Part shown: positions 35,803 to 44,991 of the stretch, piece after piece
Layout: every line of letters starts with the position of its first letter
How positions within the stretch are numbered: the first letter of the stretch is position 1
Source of the DNA: Nitrospirota bacterium
GTDB taxonomy: Bacteria; Nitrospinota_A; UBA7883; JACRGQ01
DNA: 64,000 nucleotides
Direction of reading: 5' to 3'
Assembly: GCA_024275955.1 (NCBI GenBank)
Contig: JAJRYD010000020.1
Coordinates: forward strand, 105,459 to 169,458
Made by a program: the position numbers and the translations under genes
Notes under the pieces: model-generated
Told to the model about the DNA's origin: nothing
Database searches by the model: none
What the model saw: only the letters and a program-made list of their open reading frames with translations

Positions 35803-38448
35803 ATGGCAGATAAGAAGACGATATACTTTTTTCGGGCCGGTAAGGCCGATGGTAAAGCAAGCATGAAAAACCTTCTCGGCGGTAAAGGCGCCAACATAGC
35901 CGAGATGTGCAACCTCGGCATCCCTGTGCCATCGGGCTTCACCATCTCCACCGAGGCGTGCGTCTACTACTTTAAGAACAAAAAAAAATGGCCGCCGCGC
36001 CTCAAACAGGAACTGCTCAAAAACCTTTCAAGGCTCGAAAAAAGCATGGGGGCGAAGCTTGGCGACAGGGAAAAACCTCTTTTACTCTCTGTGCGCTCCG
36101 GCGCGAGGGCATCAATGCCGGGAATGATGGACACCGTTTTGAACCTCGGCTTAAACGACAAAACACTTAAAGCTTTAATAGAGCTTACCGGCAACGAACG
36201 CTTCGCGTACGACTCCTACCGCCGGTTTATAAATATGTTTGGCAGTGTCGTGCTGGGGATCGACGGCTCAATTTTCGAAGAGGAGCTTACCAACCTAAAG
36301 AAAAGAGTAAACGCGGAAAATGATACCGACCTAGACGCGATAGACCTAAAGGAGCTATGCCATCGCTACAAAAAAACAGTAAAGAGCGTTACAGGCAAAC
36401 CTTTCCCCGAAGACCCGATGAAACAGCTTATCGCCTCTATCAATGCCGTGTTCGGCTCGTGGAACACCGAGCGCGCGAAAGAATATAGAAAAATGTACGA
36501 CATACCCGAAGAATGGGGAACGGCGGTTAACGTGCAGTCGATGGTATTCGGCAATGCCGGCAATAATTCCGGCACAGGTGTCGCCTTTACGCGCGATCCT
36601 TCGACAGGCGAAGATAAATTCTTCGGAGAGTTTCTTGTAAACGCCCAAGGCGAAGATGTGGTCGCCGGCATAAGAACACCGCTCTCTATCAGCGGTATGG
36701 GAAAGGTTTTCCCGCAAGCGGCGAAAGACCTTTTGCGAATTTCTAAAAAACTCGAAAGCCATTACAGAGATATGCTGGACCTTGAGTTCACGGTGCAGGA
36801 CAAAAAGCTTTTCATGCTACAGGCAAGGGTCGGCAAACGGACGGCGGCATCGGCTTTAAAAATTGCCGTAGACCTTGTAAATAAAAAGAAGATAAGCAGG
36901 CGAGAAGCTATCTTGCGGATAGAGCCGTCACAGCTCGACCAGCTTTTGCACAAAACAATGAACCCTAAGGCGAAGGTGAATGTAATCGCCACTGGGCTTC
37001 CGGCATCGCCCGGCGCCGCTGTCGGCAAGGTGGTCTTTACCTCCGAGGCGGCAAGAAGGCTGGCCGACAAAGGAGAACCGGCTATACTTGTCCGCTACGA
37101 AACCTCGCCGGAAGACCTTTCGGGAATGTCGGCATCTAAAGGGATACTCACCGTTCACGGCGGGATGACATCGCACGCGGCAGTGGTGGCAAGAGGTATG
37201 GGCAAATGCTGCATATCGGGCGCTGGCGGCATAAAGATAGACGAGCGGGGCAAAACCTTTATCGTCGGCAAAACCGCCGTGCATAAGTACGACTGGCTGA
37301 CGCTGGATGGAAGCACCGGCAGAGTGATACTAGGCAAGACAGAGCTTGTATCCCCTGCTCTCTCCGGCGATTTTTCTAAAATAATGTCGTGGGCGAACGA
37401 TATGCGAAAGCTGGAGGTAAGGGCCAACGCCGATACGCCGGACGACGCTAAGCTTGCCAGAAAATTCGGCGCGCAAGGGATAGGCCTATGCCGGACGGAG
37501 CATATGTTTTTTGCCAAAGAGAGAATATTGGCGGTGCGGGAGATGATTCTCTCCGACAGTAAAAAGGAAAGAGCAAAAGCACTAAGAAAACTTCTGCCTA
37601 TGCAGAGAAAAGATTTTGGCGGAATACTAAAAGCGATGGACGGACTGCCGGTAACGATACGCCTGCTCGACCCGCCGCTCCACGAATTTCTACCAAAAAC
37701 AAAAGACACAATAAGCGATGTGGCGTACGAAATGAAAATCCATTTCGACGAAGTTAAAAAACGGGTGGACGGATTGGCAGAGTCGAACCCTATGCTAGGG
37801 CATCGCGGATGCCGGCTTGGCATAACCTTTATGGACATATACGAAATGCAGGCACGGGCGATACTAGAAGCTACCGCGACCCTAAAGAAAAAAGGCAAAA
37901 ACCCAAAACCGGAAATTATGATTCCGCTTGTCGCCACACCAAAAGAGCTGGAGCTTTGCAAAGAGATGATTCTAAAAACCGCGAAAGAGGTACAAAAAGC
38001 AAAAGGGGTCAAGTTCCCCGTGACAATAGGCACGATGATAGAACTGCCGAGAGCGGCGATAATCGCCGACCAGATAGCGGAGCATGCCGACTTTTTCTCT
38101 TTCGGCACTAACGACCTTACCCAAACGACGCTCGGCCTCAGCCGCGACGATTCCGGCACCTTTTTGCCGGAATATGTCGATAAAAAGATTTTTCGCTACG
38201 ACCCGTTTATAAGCATAGACGAAGAAGGAGTCGGCGAGCTTATGAAAATAGGAGTCAAAAAAGGACGCAAAGCAAAACCAAAACTTAAAATAGGCATCTG
38301 CGGCGAACATGGCGGCGACCCGAAGTCGGTAACCTTTTGCCACAACCTCGGGCTAAACTACGTCAGCTGTTCGCCGTACCGCATCCCTATCGCTATCCTC
38401 GCATCAGCACGCTCTCACCAGCGCGAACATAAAAGCCACACCCGCTAA
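35803..38448 (+). CDS. ppdK: Pyruvate, phosphate dikinase
   Basis: An 881-residue enzyme that interconverts pyruvate + ATP + Pi and PEP + AMP + PPi. The N-terminal ATP-grasp domain has LLGGKGANIAEM, SVRSGARASMPGMMDTVLNL and GTGVAFTRDPSTGED. The central phospho-His domain has GGMTSHAAVVARGMGKCC with the catalytic His. The C-terminal PEP/pyruvate barrel has GIGLCRTEHMFF, PMLGHRGCRLG, FSFGTNDLTQTTLG and the catalytic Cys in GICGEHGGDP. The C-terminus is slightly extended (HKSHTR). I start at 35803 (MADKKTIYFF), preceded by AAGGAAC. It is transcribed after glyS. Confidence 0.97.
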   Translation: MADKKTIYFFRAGKADGKASMKNLLGGKGANIAEMCNLGIPVPSGFTISTEACVYYFKNKKKWPPRLKQELLKNLSRLEKSMGAKLGDREKPLLLSVRSGARASMPGMMDTVLNLGLNDKTLKALIELTGNERFAYDSYRRFINMFGSVVLGIDGSIFEEELTNLKKRVNAENDTDLDAIDLKELCHRYKKTVKSVTGKPFPEDPMKQLIASINAVFGSWNTERAKEYRKMYDIPEEWGTAVNVQSMVFGNAGNNSGTGVAFTRDPSTGEDKFFGEFLVNAQGEDVVAGIRTPLSISGMGKVFPQAAKDLLRISKKLESHYRDMLDLEFTVQDKKLFMLQARVGKRTAASALKIAVDLVNKKKISRREAILRIEPSQLDQLLHKTMNPKAKVNVIATGLPASPGAAVGKVVFTSEAARRLADKGEPAILVRYETSPEDLSGMSASKGILTVHGGMTSHAAVVARGMGKCCISGAGGIKIDERGKTFIVGKTAVHKYDWLTLDGSTGRVILGKTELVSPALSGDFSKIMSWANDMRKLEVRANADTPDDAKLARKFGAQGIGLCRTEHMFFAKERILAVREMILSDSKKERAKALRKLLPMQRKDFGGILKAMDGLPVTIRLLDPPLHEFLPKTKDTISDVAYEMKIHFDEVKKRVDGLAESNPMLGHRGCRLGITFMDIYEMQARAILEATATLKKKGKNPKPEIMIPLVATPKELELCKEMILKTAKEVQKAKGVKFPVTIGTMIELPRAAIIADQIAEHADFFSFGTNDLTQTTLGLSRDDSGTFLPEYVDKKIFRYDPFISIDEEGVGELMKIGVKKGRKAKPKLKIGICGEHGGDPKSVTFCHNLGLNYVSCSPYRIPIAILASARSHQREHKSHTR

Positions 38449-38449
38449 C

Positions 38450-38509
38450 CACGCATGGGCGTGGAGCCAGTAGTCGCCCTGCCCTGAGCATGTCGAAGGG
38501 CACGCGGTA
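38450..38509 (+). repeat. Intergenic hairpin repeats downstream of ppdK
   Basis: Directly after the ppdK stop is CCACGC-atg-GGCGTGG followed by AGCCAGTAGTCG. The same hairpin plus GCGTGGAGCCAGTnGTCG recurs at 53477-53503, again right after a stop codon. Next comes CCCTGAGCATGTCGAAGGG, a form of the CCTTCGAC...CTCAGGG sequence scattered through many bacterial genomes. These look like short dispersed palindromes rather than genes. Confidence 0.5.
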
Positions 38510-38604
38510 AATAGAGCCCTAAGCATTTACCAAACGTTTGCCAGCGAACCGCTACCACCTTCGGTGGGAGCACTTGTCGGATAGGGTCGCATCATCCATC
38601 TAGA

Positions 38605-39042
38605 ATGAAAATCAGTATGACAATTGAAAATGTTTTGAGCGTTCTATCTCTACTGGGGGTAGGCGGACTACTTGGAGCCTATTCCCAAGCTTTATGGGAA
38701 CGTAAAAACACGATTCTATTACAGAAACAGGAATTCAAGGAAACTAGATACAAATGCATTATTCTTTTACTATTGGCACGCTTAGATTTTGAGAAAGAGA
38801 AAAAGAAATTACACCGGCATGGAAGAGGAAACCTAAAAAATATCTCTGATTTAAATGAAGAACTTACCGCCGAGTACTACAATATGATTCTTTACGCTTC
38901 TGAGGAAGTATTAACATCCATGAGCCATTTTCTTGATAATCCAAACAAGAAAGAATTTCAAAAAGTTACAATTGAAATGAGAAATGATTTATGGGGTGGC
39001 AAACTATCCTCCGACTTCATTAAAAATTTGGATTTCAAATAG
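38605..39042 (+). CDS. Small membrane-anchored protein of unknown function
   Basis: A 145-residue protein with one N-terminal membrane helix (VLSVLSLLGVGGLLGAYSQA) followed by a charged helical cytoplasmic part. It also contains a second short hydrophobic run (CIILLLLARL). I do not recognise the family. Proteins with this shape (one helix, then a charged helical tail) are often found as accessory genes. The A+T content is visibly higher than in the flanking ppdK and ribD, and the gene sits between stretches of dispersed repeats. This suggests later acquisition. No Shine-Dalgarno site is clear for either ATG (38605 or 38617). Confidence 0.55.
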   Translation: MKISMTIENVLSVLSLLGVGGLLGAYSQALWERKNTILLQKQEFKETRYKCIILLLLARLDFEKEKKKLHRHGRGNLKNISDLNEELTAEYYNMILYASEEVLTSMSHFLDNPNKKEFQKVTIEMRNDLWGGKLSSDFIKNLDFK

Positions 39043-39043
39043 C

Positions 39044-39115
39044 CCCCCCTCTGCGCCCTCTGCGGTGACTCACTAGATTGCTTCGTCGCCTTAGCTCCTC
39101 GAAATGACAAGTTAG
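39044..39115 (+). repeat. Dispersed intergenic repeats upstream of ribD
   Basis: CCTCTGCGCCCTCTGCGGTGA (39050-39070) is followed by GATTGCTTCGTCGCC...CTCCTCGAAATGAC. Both resemble sequences that recur in intergenic DNA of many unrelated bacteria, the second as an imperfect palindrome around TTCGTCG/CTCCTCGAA. They mark this gap as a repeat-rich spot. The match is from memory and needs a search. Confidence 0.4.
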
Positions 39116-39155
39116 GTTTATCTTACGCGTGCGACCACCGCCCCCACCGGCAAGG

Positions 39156-39164
39156 TGGTATAAT
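39156..39164 (+). promoter_or_regulatory. Extended -10 box of the rib operon
   Basis: TGGTATAAT at 39156-39164. The start codon at 39173 is 8 bases on, giving a leader of about 2 bases. There is no -35-like sequence, and no FMN-riboswitch sequence is present upstream. Confidence 0.6.
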
Positions 39165-39172
39165 CATTGGTT

Positions 39173-40264
39173 ATGAAACCGCAGTATATGGACAGAGCGC
39201 TGTCGCTCGCTTTGAAGGCTAAAGGCAAGACAAGCCCCAACCCGCTGGTCGGCGCAGTAATCGTAAAGGCTGGCAAGGTGATTGGCGAGGGGTATCATAA
39301 GCAAGCGGGGAAGGAGCATGCGGAGATAATCGCCCTTAAGAAAGCGAAATCACTCGCCAAAGGCGCGACGCTTTATGTAAACCTTGAGCCATGTTGCCAC
39401 ACAGGTCGTACAGGGCCATGCACCGATGCCGTTATAAAGGCCGGCATAAAAAAAGTTGTGATAGCGATGCGCGACCCGAACCCGCTAGTTGCCGGCAAAG
39501 GGGTAGCTAAGCTAAAAAAAGCCGGCATCACCGTTATGGAAGGCCTGCTGTACAAAGAGGCTAAAGCTCTCAACGCTCCGTTTGAAAAGTTCATAACGCA
39601 AAAACTGCCGTTCGTAACGCTTAAGGCGGCGGTATCGCTTGACGGGAAGATTGCCGCTTTAAGCGGCGACTCGAAATGGATAAGCAACGAGGCGAGCAGA
39701 GCAAAGGTACATGAGATGCGTGAGGAAAGCGACGCGATACTTGTCGGGCTTAATACCGTTTTGAAGGACGACCCAAGCCTTAACGTAAGGCCTATGAAAA
39801 AGGGAACCAAACATCCATTACGGGTTGTGGTAGATACCAAGCTAAATACACCGGCCGGCGCGAAACTTTTCCACTCTAAAGGCGGGAAGGTAGTCATCTT
39901 CTGCGGTAACGACGCTCCCAAAGCGAAAGAGAAAGCTCTTGCGGATAAAGGTGCCGAGGTGGTGAGAACAGCGACTAGGGACAAGCGGGTAAACCTTGAA
40001 GCCATTATGAAAAATCTAGCTTCAAGAGACATCGTGAGTCTCATGGCCGAGGGCGGTGGAACGCTTTACACAGAGCTTTTGGGCAAAGGAATGGTAGATA
40101 ATGTTGCCATTTTTGTAGCCCCTATAATACTTGGCGGCACGGAGCGTTATTCGCTTATGCAAAACGGCTGTGCGAAAAATATAAAGGACGCGCTTAAACT
40201 TATTAACCTATCGTACAGACAATATGGCGAGAACATTCTTATAGAAGGAAAGGTTTTAAAATAA
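39173..40264 (+). CDS. ribD: Bifunctional riboflavin biosynthesis deaminase/reductase RibD
   Basis: A 363-residue enzyme for two steps of riboflavin synthesis. The N-terminal deaminase has the zinc ligands GKEHAEIIAL and VNLEPCCHTGRTGPC. The C-terminal reductase has FVTLKAAVSLDGKIA, SRAKVHEMREESDAILVG, NTVLKDDPSLNVR and MAEGGGTLYTEL. It starts at ATG 39173 next to an extended -10 box; a TTG at 39167 is possible but would precede the predicted transcript start. It is the first gene of ribD-ribE-ribBA-ribH-nusB. Its stop overlaps the ribE start by one base (TAATG). Confidence 0.96.
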   Translation: MKPQYMDRALSLALKAKGKTSPNPLVGAVIVKAGKVIGEGYHKQAGKEHAEIIALKKAKSLAKGATLYVNLEPCCHTGRTGPCTDAVIKAGIKKVVIAMRDPNPLVAGKGVAKLKKAGITVMEGLLYKEAKALNAPFEKFITQKLPFVTLKAAVSLDGKIAALSGDSKWISNEASRAKVHEMREESDAILVGLNTVLKDDPSLNVRPMKKGTKHPLRVVVDTKLNTPAGAKLFHSKGGKVVIFCGNDAPKAKEKALADKGAEVVRTATRDKRVNLEAIMKNLASRDIVSLMAEGGGTLYTELLGKGMVDNVAIFVAPIILGGTERYSLMQNGCAKNIKDALKLINLSYRQYGENILIEGKVLK

Positions 40265-40902
40265 TGTTTACCGGAATAGTGGAACGAACGGGAAAGGTGT
40301 GTTCTGTTACAAGCTCTGGCGGTACCGCGAGAATTGTAATAGAGGCGGAGAACTTTTTTGACGATCTGTCGCTTGGCGACTCGGTGGCGATAGACGGCGT
40401 TTGCCTTACCATAGTTGAAATGACCGCAAAAAGCGCGGCATTTGACGTAAGTAAAGAGACTATCACCTGTTCGATAATGGGCGGCTACAAAGCAGGCTCC
40501 GCCGTAAATATGGAAAAGGCGTTAAGGCTTTCCGACAGGCTTGGGGGGCATCTTGTTCAGGGGCATGTAGATGGTATAGGCAAGTTTACCGGCCAAAAGG
40601 AAATGGGCGAATATATCGACATGACCTTTGAAGTGCCGGACACAATCTCCCGCTACATTGTCGGCAAAGGCTCTATAACGATTAACGGCATAAGCCTTAC
40701 CGCCGCGAGGCTAGAGGGCAACAGAATAACGATAGCTGTTATACCGCACACCCTTCGGATAACCTCACTTGCCGGCCTGAAACCTGGCGGGGAGGTAAAC
40801 CTTGAGGCCGACCTGATTGCGAAATATGTCGAAAAGCTGTTATTATCAAACGAAGGAGACGGAGTTACCCGCGAACTTCTAGAGAAAAAGGGATTCATCT
40901 AA
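40264..40902 (+). CDS. ribE: Riboflavin synthase alpha chain
   Basis: A 212-residue enzyme that makes riboflavin from two lumazine molecules. It is built of two similar barrel halves, each with a (M)FTGI(V)/G(H/Y)LVQGHVDG-type pattern. Visible are [63 protein letters not shown] and [16 protein letters not shown]. The length is normal. It is translationally coupled to ribD and followed after 13 bases by ribBA. Confidence 0.95.
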   Translation: MFTGIVERTGKVCSVTSSGGTARIVIEAENFFDDLSLGDSVAIDGVCLTIVEMTAKSAAFDVSKETITCSIMGGYKAGSAVNMEKALRLSDRLGGHLVQGHVDGIGKFTGQKEMGEYIDMTFEVPDTISRYIVGKGSITINGISLTAARLEGNRITIAVIPHTLRITSLAGLKPGGEVNLEADLIAKYVEKLLLSNEGDGVTRELLEKKGFI

Positions 40903-40915
40903 AGGTTATACATAT

Positions 40916-42139
40916 ATGGAATTTTGCAAAGTAAAAGAGGCGGCCGAAGAGCTTGCCAAAGGGAAGATGGTCGTCATTATGGATGACGAAGACAGGGAAA
41001 ACGAAGGAGACCTTGTTTGCGCCGCCGAAAAGGTTACACCGGAAATAATAAACTTTATGGCAACGCATGGGCGCGGCCTTATCTGCCTTGCTCTTACGCC
41101 AGAGAAAGCCGACTCTCTGAAACTTGAGCCGATGGTTAGAGATAACACCTCGCGTTTTTCAACAGCATTTACCGTCTCTATAGAGGCAAAGCATGGCGTT
41201 ACTACCGGCATTTCCGCCGCAGACAGGGCGCATACGATACTTACCGCCGTGAAGGAAGATTCTAAACCGTCCGACCTAGCAAAACCGGGGCATGTATTCC
41301 CGCTTAGAGCAAAAAAGGGCGGCGTGCTTGTAAGAACGGGACAGACAGAAGGCTCTGTAGACCTCGCCCGTATAGGGAATTTAAGCCCTTCGGCTGTGAT
41401 ATGCGAAGTGATGAACGAAGACGGAACGATGGCGAGACTGCCGGACATCGAAAAGCTGGCAAAGCAGTTCGGCCTTAAGATAGTAACGGTTAAAGATATT
41501 ATCAACTACCGCTTAAAACGTGAGTCACTGGTCAAGAGGGTCGCGGAGGCGAAGCTCCCGACATCTTTCGGCATGTTTAAGGTAATCGGGTTCGAAAGTA
41601 CTATCGACGGCTCTGTTAATGTCGCGATTACTATGGGCGACATCAAGCCGGGCGAAGATACTCTTGTACGGGTGCATTCGCAATGTCTTACGGGCGATGT
41701 TTTTCACTCTGAGCGTTGCGACTGCGGCGAACAGATGGATGCCGCGATGAAAATAATATCGGAGGAAGGCAAAGGCGCCATCATCTACCTTTTTCAATAA
41801 GGCAGAGGCATAGGCCTTATAAACAAAATAAAGGCCTACGCACTGCAAGAGGAAGGACACGACACAGTCGAAGCGAACGAAAAGCTCGGCTTTAAACCCG
41901 ACCTTCGCGACTACGGCATAGGAGCGCAAATTATAGGCCGCCTCGGTATAAAAAGCATGCGTCTGCTTACAAACAACCCGCAAAAAATAGTCGGGCTGGA
42001 GGGGTACGGGCTGAAGATTGTTGAACGGGTTCCATTGCTGGTAAGGCCAAGGGATCACAATGTAAAGTATCTGGAAACCAAGCAGAAAAAGCTTGGACAC
42101 CTTTTTGAAATAGTAAAAAAAACTGAAGGAAGCAAATAG
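40916..42139 (+). pseudogene. ribBA: RibBA (DHBP synthase / GTP cyclohydrolase II), interrupted by an in-frame TAA
   Basis: The frame runs 407 codons if read through. The first domain (about 1-200) is a complete DHBP synthase with [28 protein letters not shown] and [15 protein letters not shown]. The second is GTP cyclohydrolase II with the zinc site [18 protein letters not shown]. Codon 295 (41798-41800) is TAA, inside YLFQ-(stop)[16 protein letters not shown]. All homologues I know have Glu here (QEGRGIGL), so GAA to TAA is the simplest change. Downstream the sequence stays in frame and well conserved ([29 protein letters not shown]). As written, only DHBP synthase plus a broken GCHII would be made, although riboflavin synthesis needs GCHII. 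An error in the sequence, a second ribA elsewhere, or read-through are the options. Confidence 0.9.
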
Positions 42140-42141
42140 TT

Positions 42142-42606
42142 ATGAAATCTGTCGCAGGAAACCTAGATGGAAAAGGGCTCAAGGTAGCACTGGTTGCAAG
42201 CCGTTTTAACAGCTTCATAAATGAAAAGCTAATCGCAGGCGCAAAGGAATGCCTTGTGATGCACGGAGCGAGCGAAGACGACATAACCCTAATACAGGTT
42301 CCCGGCGCTTTCGAGATTCCGTTTGCCGCAAAGAAGGCGGTAGATGCCGACAAATTCGACGCGGTTATATGCCTCGGCACGATTATAAGGGGGGCGACCA
42401 GCCATTACGAACATCTTGCGTCGGCAATCACCAAAACCTTAATGGATCTTTCGATGAACTCTAAAATTCCGGTAACATACGGCGTAGTAGCTACAGAGAC
42501 GATTGAGCAGGCTATTGAACGTGCCGGAAGCAAGGCCGGCAACCGAGGCTACGATGCCGCGATGTCGGCACTGGATATGGTGAACCTTAACAGGCAAAAG
42601 CTCTGA
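42142..42606 (+). CDS. ribH: 6,7-dimethyl-8-ribityllumazine synthase
   Basis: A 154-residue enzyme that joins the RibBA and RibD products into lumazine, usually as a 60-mer or pentamer. It has VALVASRFNSFINEKLIAGA, IQVPGAFEIPFAAKKA, CLGTIIRGATSHYEHLAS with the conserved His, PVTYGVVATETIEQAIERAG and NRGYDAAMSALDM. It follows ribBA after 2 bases. Conservation of this gene argues that the riboflavin pathway is active despite the stop in ribBA. Confidence 0.96.
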   Translation: MKSVAGNLDGKGLKVALVASRFNSFINEKLIAGAKECLVMHGASEDDITLIQVPGAFEIPFAAKKAVDADKFDAVICLGTIIRGATSHYEHLASAITKTLMDLSMNSKIPVTYGVVATETIEQAIERAGSKAGNRGYDAAMSALDMVNLNRQKL

Positions 42607-42702
42607 CGCAGGTTTTTCTAATATTGATGGATATACCAAATTTCGGACTTTGCTTTTTCAACTGCCCGCTAACCGGCACCTTGCTCAAGGGCAGGCAGTA
42701 AG

Positions 42703-43116
42703 ATGGGACTAAGAAGAAGCGGCAGAGAGGCGGCTGTAAGCATTCTTTACAGCTTAGAATTTTCCGACATGGCGGAAAAAGAGGCTATAGAAAATTACTG
42801 GAGCAGTCGCAAAGGCTCTAACAGCTTGAAAAAATATACAGAAACACTTGTCGAGGGTGTTGTTGAGCATAGACCGGAAGTAGACAGCGTTATAGGCAGA
42901 TGCAGTAAAAACTGGGAAGTTGAACGGCTCCCGGATGTTGACCGCAATATTGTCCGTCTGGCAGTTTTTGAACTTATGGAATGCAAAGATGTACCAAGTG
43001 CTGTTATTATTAATGAGGCGCTCGAAATTGCCAAAGAGTATTCCAGCGAGAAGTCGGCACTATTTGTAAACGGGATTTTGGGTGAAGCAGAATCCAAGAT
43101 AAGACCGAAAAATTAA
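42703..43116 (+). CDS. nusB: Transcription antitermination factor NusB
   Basis: A 137-residue all-helical protein that, with NusE, binds boxA RNA in rRNA antitermination. It has RRSGREAAVSILYSLEF at the N-terminus, VDSVIGRCSKNWEVERLPDV, DRNIVRLAVFELMECKDVPS, VIINEALEIAKEYSSEKSA and FVNGILG. The ribH-nusB order is common in many bacteria. The 96-base gap from ribH holds CTGCCC/GGGCAG arms but no clear promoter. Confidence 0.95.
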   Translation: MGLRRSGREAAVSILYSLEFSDMAEKEAIENYWSSRKGSNSLKKYTETLVEGVVEHRPEVDSVIGRCSKNWEVERLPDVDRNIVRLAVFELMECKDVPSAVIINEALEIAKEYSSEKSALFVNGILGEAESKIRPKN

Positions 43117-43140
43117 AACCCCCAAGTTGAGGAATGATTT

Positions 43141-43869
43141 ATGAAATATGCAATCTACTCCGATGTGCATTCGAACGTGGAAGCATTTCAAGCTGTCTTG
43201 AACGATATAGGCAGACAGAAGGTGGATCAAAAGCTTTTTCTCGGTGATATAGTCGGATACGGGCCAAACCCTAACGAGTGCATCGACATACTCAAACAAA
43301 ATGCTGACGTAATGCTTGCCGGAAACCACGACTGGGCCGCGGTAGGCCTTACCGACACTTCCTACTTTAACCCGTACGCAACCGCCTCGATGGAATGGAC
43401 AGCGGAACAGCTTACGAAAGAGAATAAAGAGTTTTTAAAAAAGCTCAAGCCGACAGGTATCATCGACAACCTCCAGCTTGTCCACTCTACCCCATACGAG
43501 CCGGAAGCATGGCACTACATAATGAACATGCGGGACGCACAGGCAAACTACAAAGAACTTACAACCGATATCTGTTTCATAGGACACTCGCACCAGCCGC
43601 TTATTATCGAAATGGTCGATGAAATTAACGTAATGCCTATACGCGATCTTTACGCAACCCTTGAAAACAACCGCAACTACATAATCAATGTAGGAAGCGT
43701 GGGACAACCGAGAGATTCTAACTCCGACGCGTGCTACGTTTTGTACGACTCTAAAGCGAAAACGATTGAGTACCGGAGAATAGAATACGACGTTAAGAAG
43801 GTTCAAAAAAAAATGGAGGCGGCAAAACTGCCTGAGTACCTCGTCAACAGACTGGCGGCCGGCAAATAA
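43141..43869 (+). CDS. Metallophosphoesterase (calcineurin-like)
   Basis: A 242-residue phosphoesterase with the metal motifs in order: YSDVHSNVEAFQAVL (D-x-H), FLGDIVGYGPNPNECI (GDxxGYGP), AGNHDWAAVG (GNHD), and near the end FIGHSHQP (GHxH) and INVGSVGQPRDSNSDA. The pattern matches the MPP_superfamily/YfcE-like single-domain enzymes (COG0639-type). The substrate is not known. GAGGA precedes the ATG. holA begins 2 bases after the stop, so they share a transcript. Confidence 0.9.
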   Translation: MKYAIYSDVHSNVEAFQAVLNDIGRQKVDQKLFLGDIVGYGPNPNECIDILKQNADVMLAGNHDWAAVGLTDTSYFNPYATASMEWTAEQLTKENKEFLKKLKPTGIIDNLQLVHSTPYEPEAWHYIMNMRDAQANYKELTTDICFIGHSHQPLIIEMVDEINVMPIRDLYATLENNRNYIINVGSVGQPRDSNSDACYVLYDSKAKTIEYRRIEYDVKKVQKKMEAAKLPEYLVNRLAAGK

Positions 43870-43870
43870 A

Positions 43871-44908
43871 GTGCCGAAACTGAAATCCGAAACTGAACTT
43901 TTTAATTTAATTAAATCCGGCAAGCTCCCCCCTGCCTATTTCTTTTATGGCTCGGAAGGTTTTAGAATAAAAAAAGCGGTAGAAGCTTTAAGGACAGAGA
44001 TAGAAAAAACAGCGGTAGACATATCGACCGCGTGGGTATCTTACGATTTGGCTGAAACAGGATTCGGCCAATTCATATCCGATATCAAGACTGTTTCATT
44101 TTTTGGCGGCACTAGAGGAGTGATTGCGTTTAACTTCAAACCGCCAGGCCAAACCGCCGAAGGATACTGCTTAAGGGATGACGAGCAAAAAGAGCTTTTG
44201 GATTATCTTGAAAGACCTTCGCCGGATGTTGTGCTGATTCTTAAGGCAGGAAAGGTAGACTCAAGATTAAAATTCTGGAAAACGCTTAAAAGCAAAACAT
44301 CGGAAATGAGTTTTGAGACAGCCCAGCAAAATCGAAAACATATAATAAACGAAAGGCTCAACTCATCCGGCCTGAAGTTTTCACCAGACGCAAGGTACTG
44401 GATGGAAGAAAGATTCACCGGCGCCTTTCATCATCTGGACTCCGAAATGGAAAAGCTGACGACATATATGGCAGAGCGGGACAGGGTCTCGGTAGGGGAT
44501 CTGGAGCAGTGCATGAGCGCCCCTAAAATCGACGATATCTGGAAGCTTACCGACGCTATCACGGCAGGAAATGCCACCAGAGCACTTGAAGCTGTTAAAT
44601 CGCTAAAAAAACAGGGTGAACACCCTATAAGGGCTATTGCTACGATAGCAAGCCAGTTTAGAAAGATGCTTATATGCAAATCCGGCCTTGCAAGAAAACT
44701 TCCTATTTCTCAAATTACAAGCATCTGCGGCTTGAGGAATGACTGGATTACCAAGAAATATATTGAAAATGCCAGACGATTTAAATCTACAATATCAATA
44801 AAAACAATTATTTATACGTTGTCAAAGTCTGATTTAAAGGTTAGAGGCTCTGGTTTTAACGAGTGGATGGTTTTTGAAGAGGAGATACTCTCCATCTTTT
44901 CAAAATAA
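43871..44908 (+). CDS. holA: DNA polymerase III delta subunit
   Basis: A 345-residue clamp-loader subunit that opens the sliding clamp. It has an N-terminal region with PAYFFYGSEGFRIKKAVEAL, a degenerate AAA+ core (FFGGTRGVIAFNF, LILKAGKVDSRLKFWKTL), the region EERFTGAFHHLDSEMEKLTTY and the C-terminal collar (ALEAVKSLKKQGEHPIRAIA, RKMLICKSGLA). The start is GTG at 43871, since the frame opens just after the preceding stop codon. Conservation is moderate, as is usual for HolA. Confidence 0.9.
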   Translation: MPKLKSETELFNLIKSGKLPPAYFFYGSEGFRIKKAVEALRTEIEKTAVDISTAWVSYDLAETGFGQFISDIKTVSFFGGTRGVIAFNFKPPGQTAEGYCLRDDEQKELLDYLERPSPDVVLILKAGKVDSRLKFWKTLKSKTSEMSFETAQQNRKHIINERLNSSGLKFSPDARYWMEERFTGAFHHLDSEMEKLTTYMAERDRVSVGDLEQCMSAPKIDDIWKLTDAITAGNATRALEAVKSLKKQGEHPIRAIATIASQFRKMLICKSGLARKLPISQITSICGLRNDWITKKYIENARRFKSTISIKTIIYTLSKSDLKVRGSGFNEWMVFEEEILSIFSK

Positions 44909-44991
44909 ACGTTCTCCCCGCTATGCCTCCGTGTTCGAGATTGACAACTTCTATAACACTCTAAATTATTTGGACATTTAAGAGATTTCCA

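Noticed and set aside
37155-38159. Long open frame (334 codons) on the minus strand inside ppdK
   Set aside because: It lies fully antisense to a strongly conserved enzyme and its sequence is Ser/Ile-rich, as expected of a shadow frame. The same holds for antisense frames in smc, cheB, the receptors and glyS.
39044-39172. FMN riboswitch before the rib operon
   Set aside because: The region holds dispersed repeats, and the promoter sits directly at the ribD start, so there is no room for a leader RNA.
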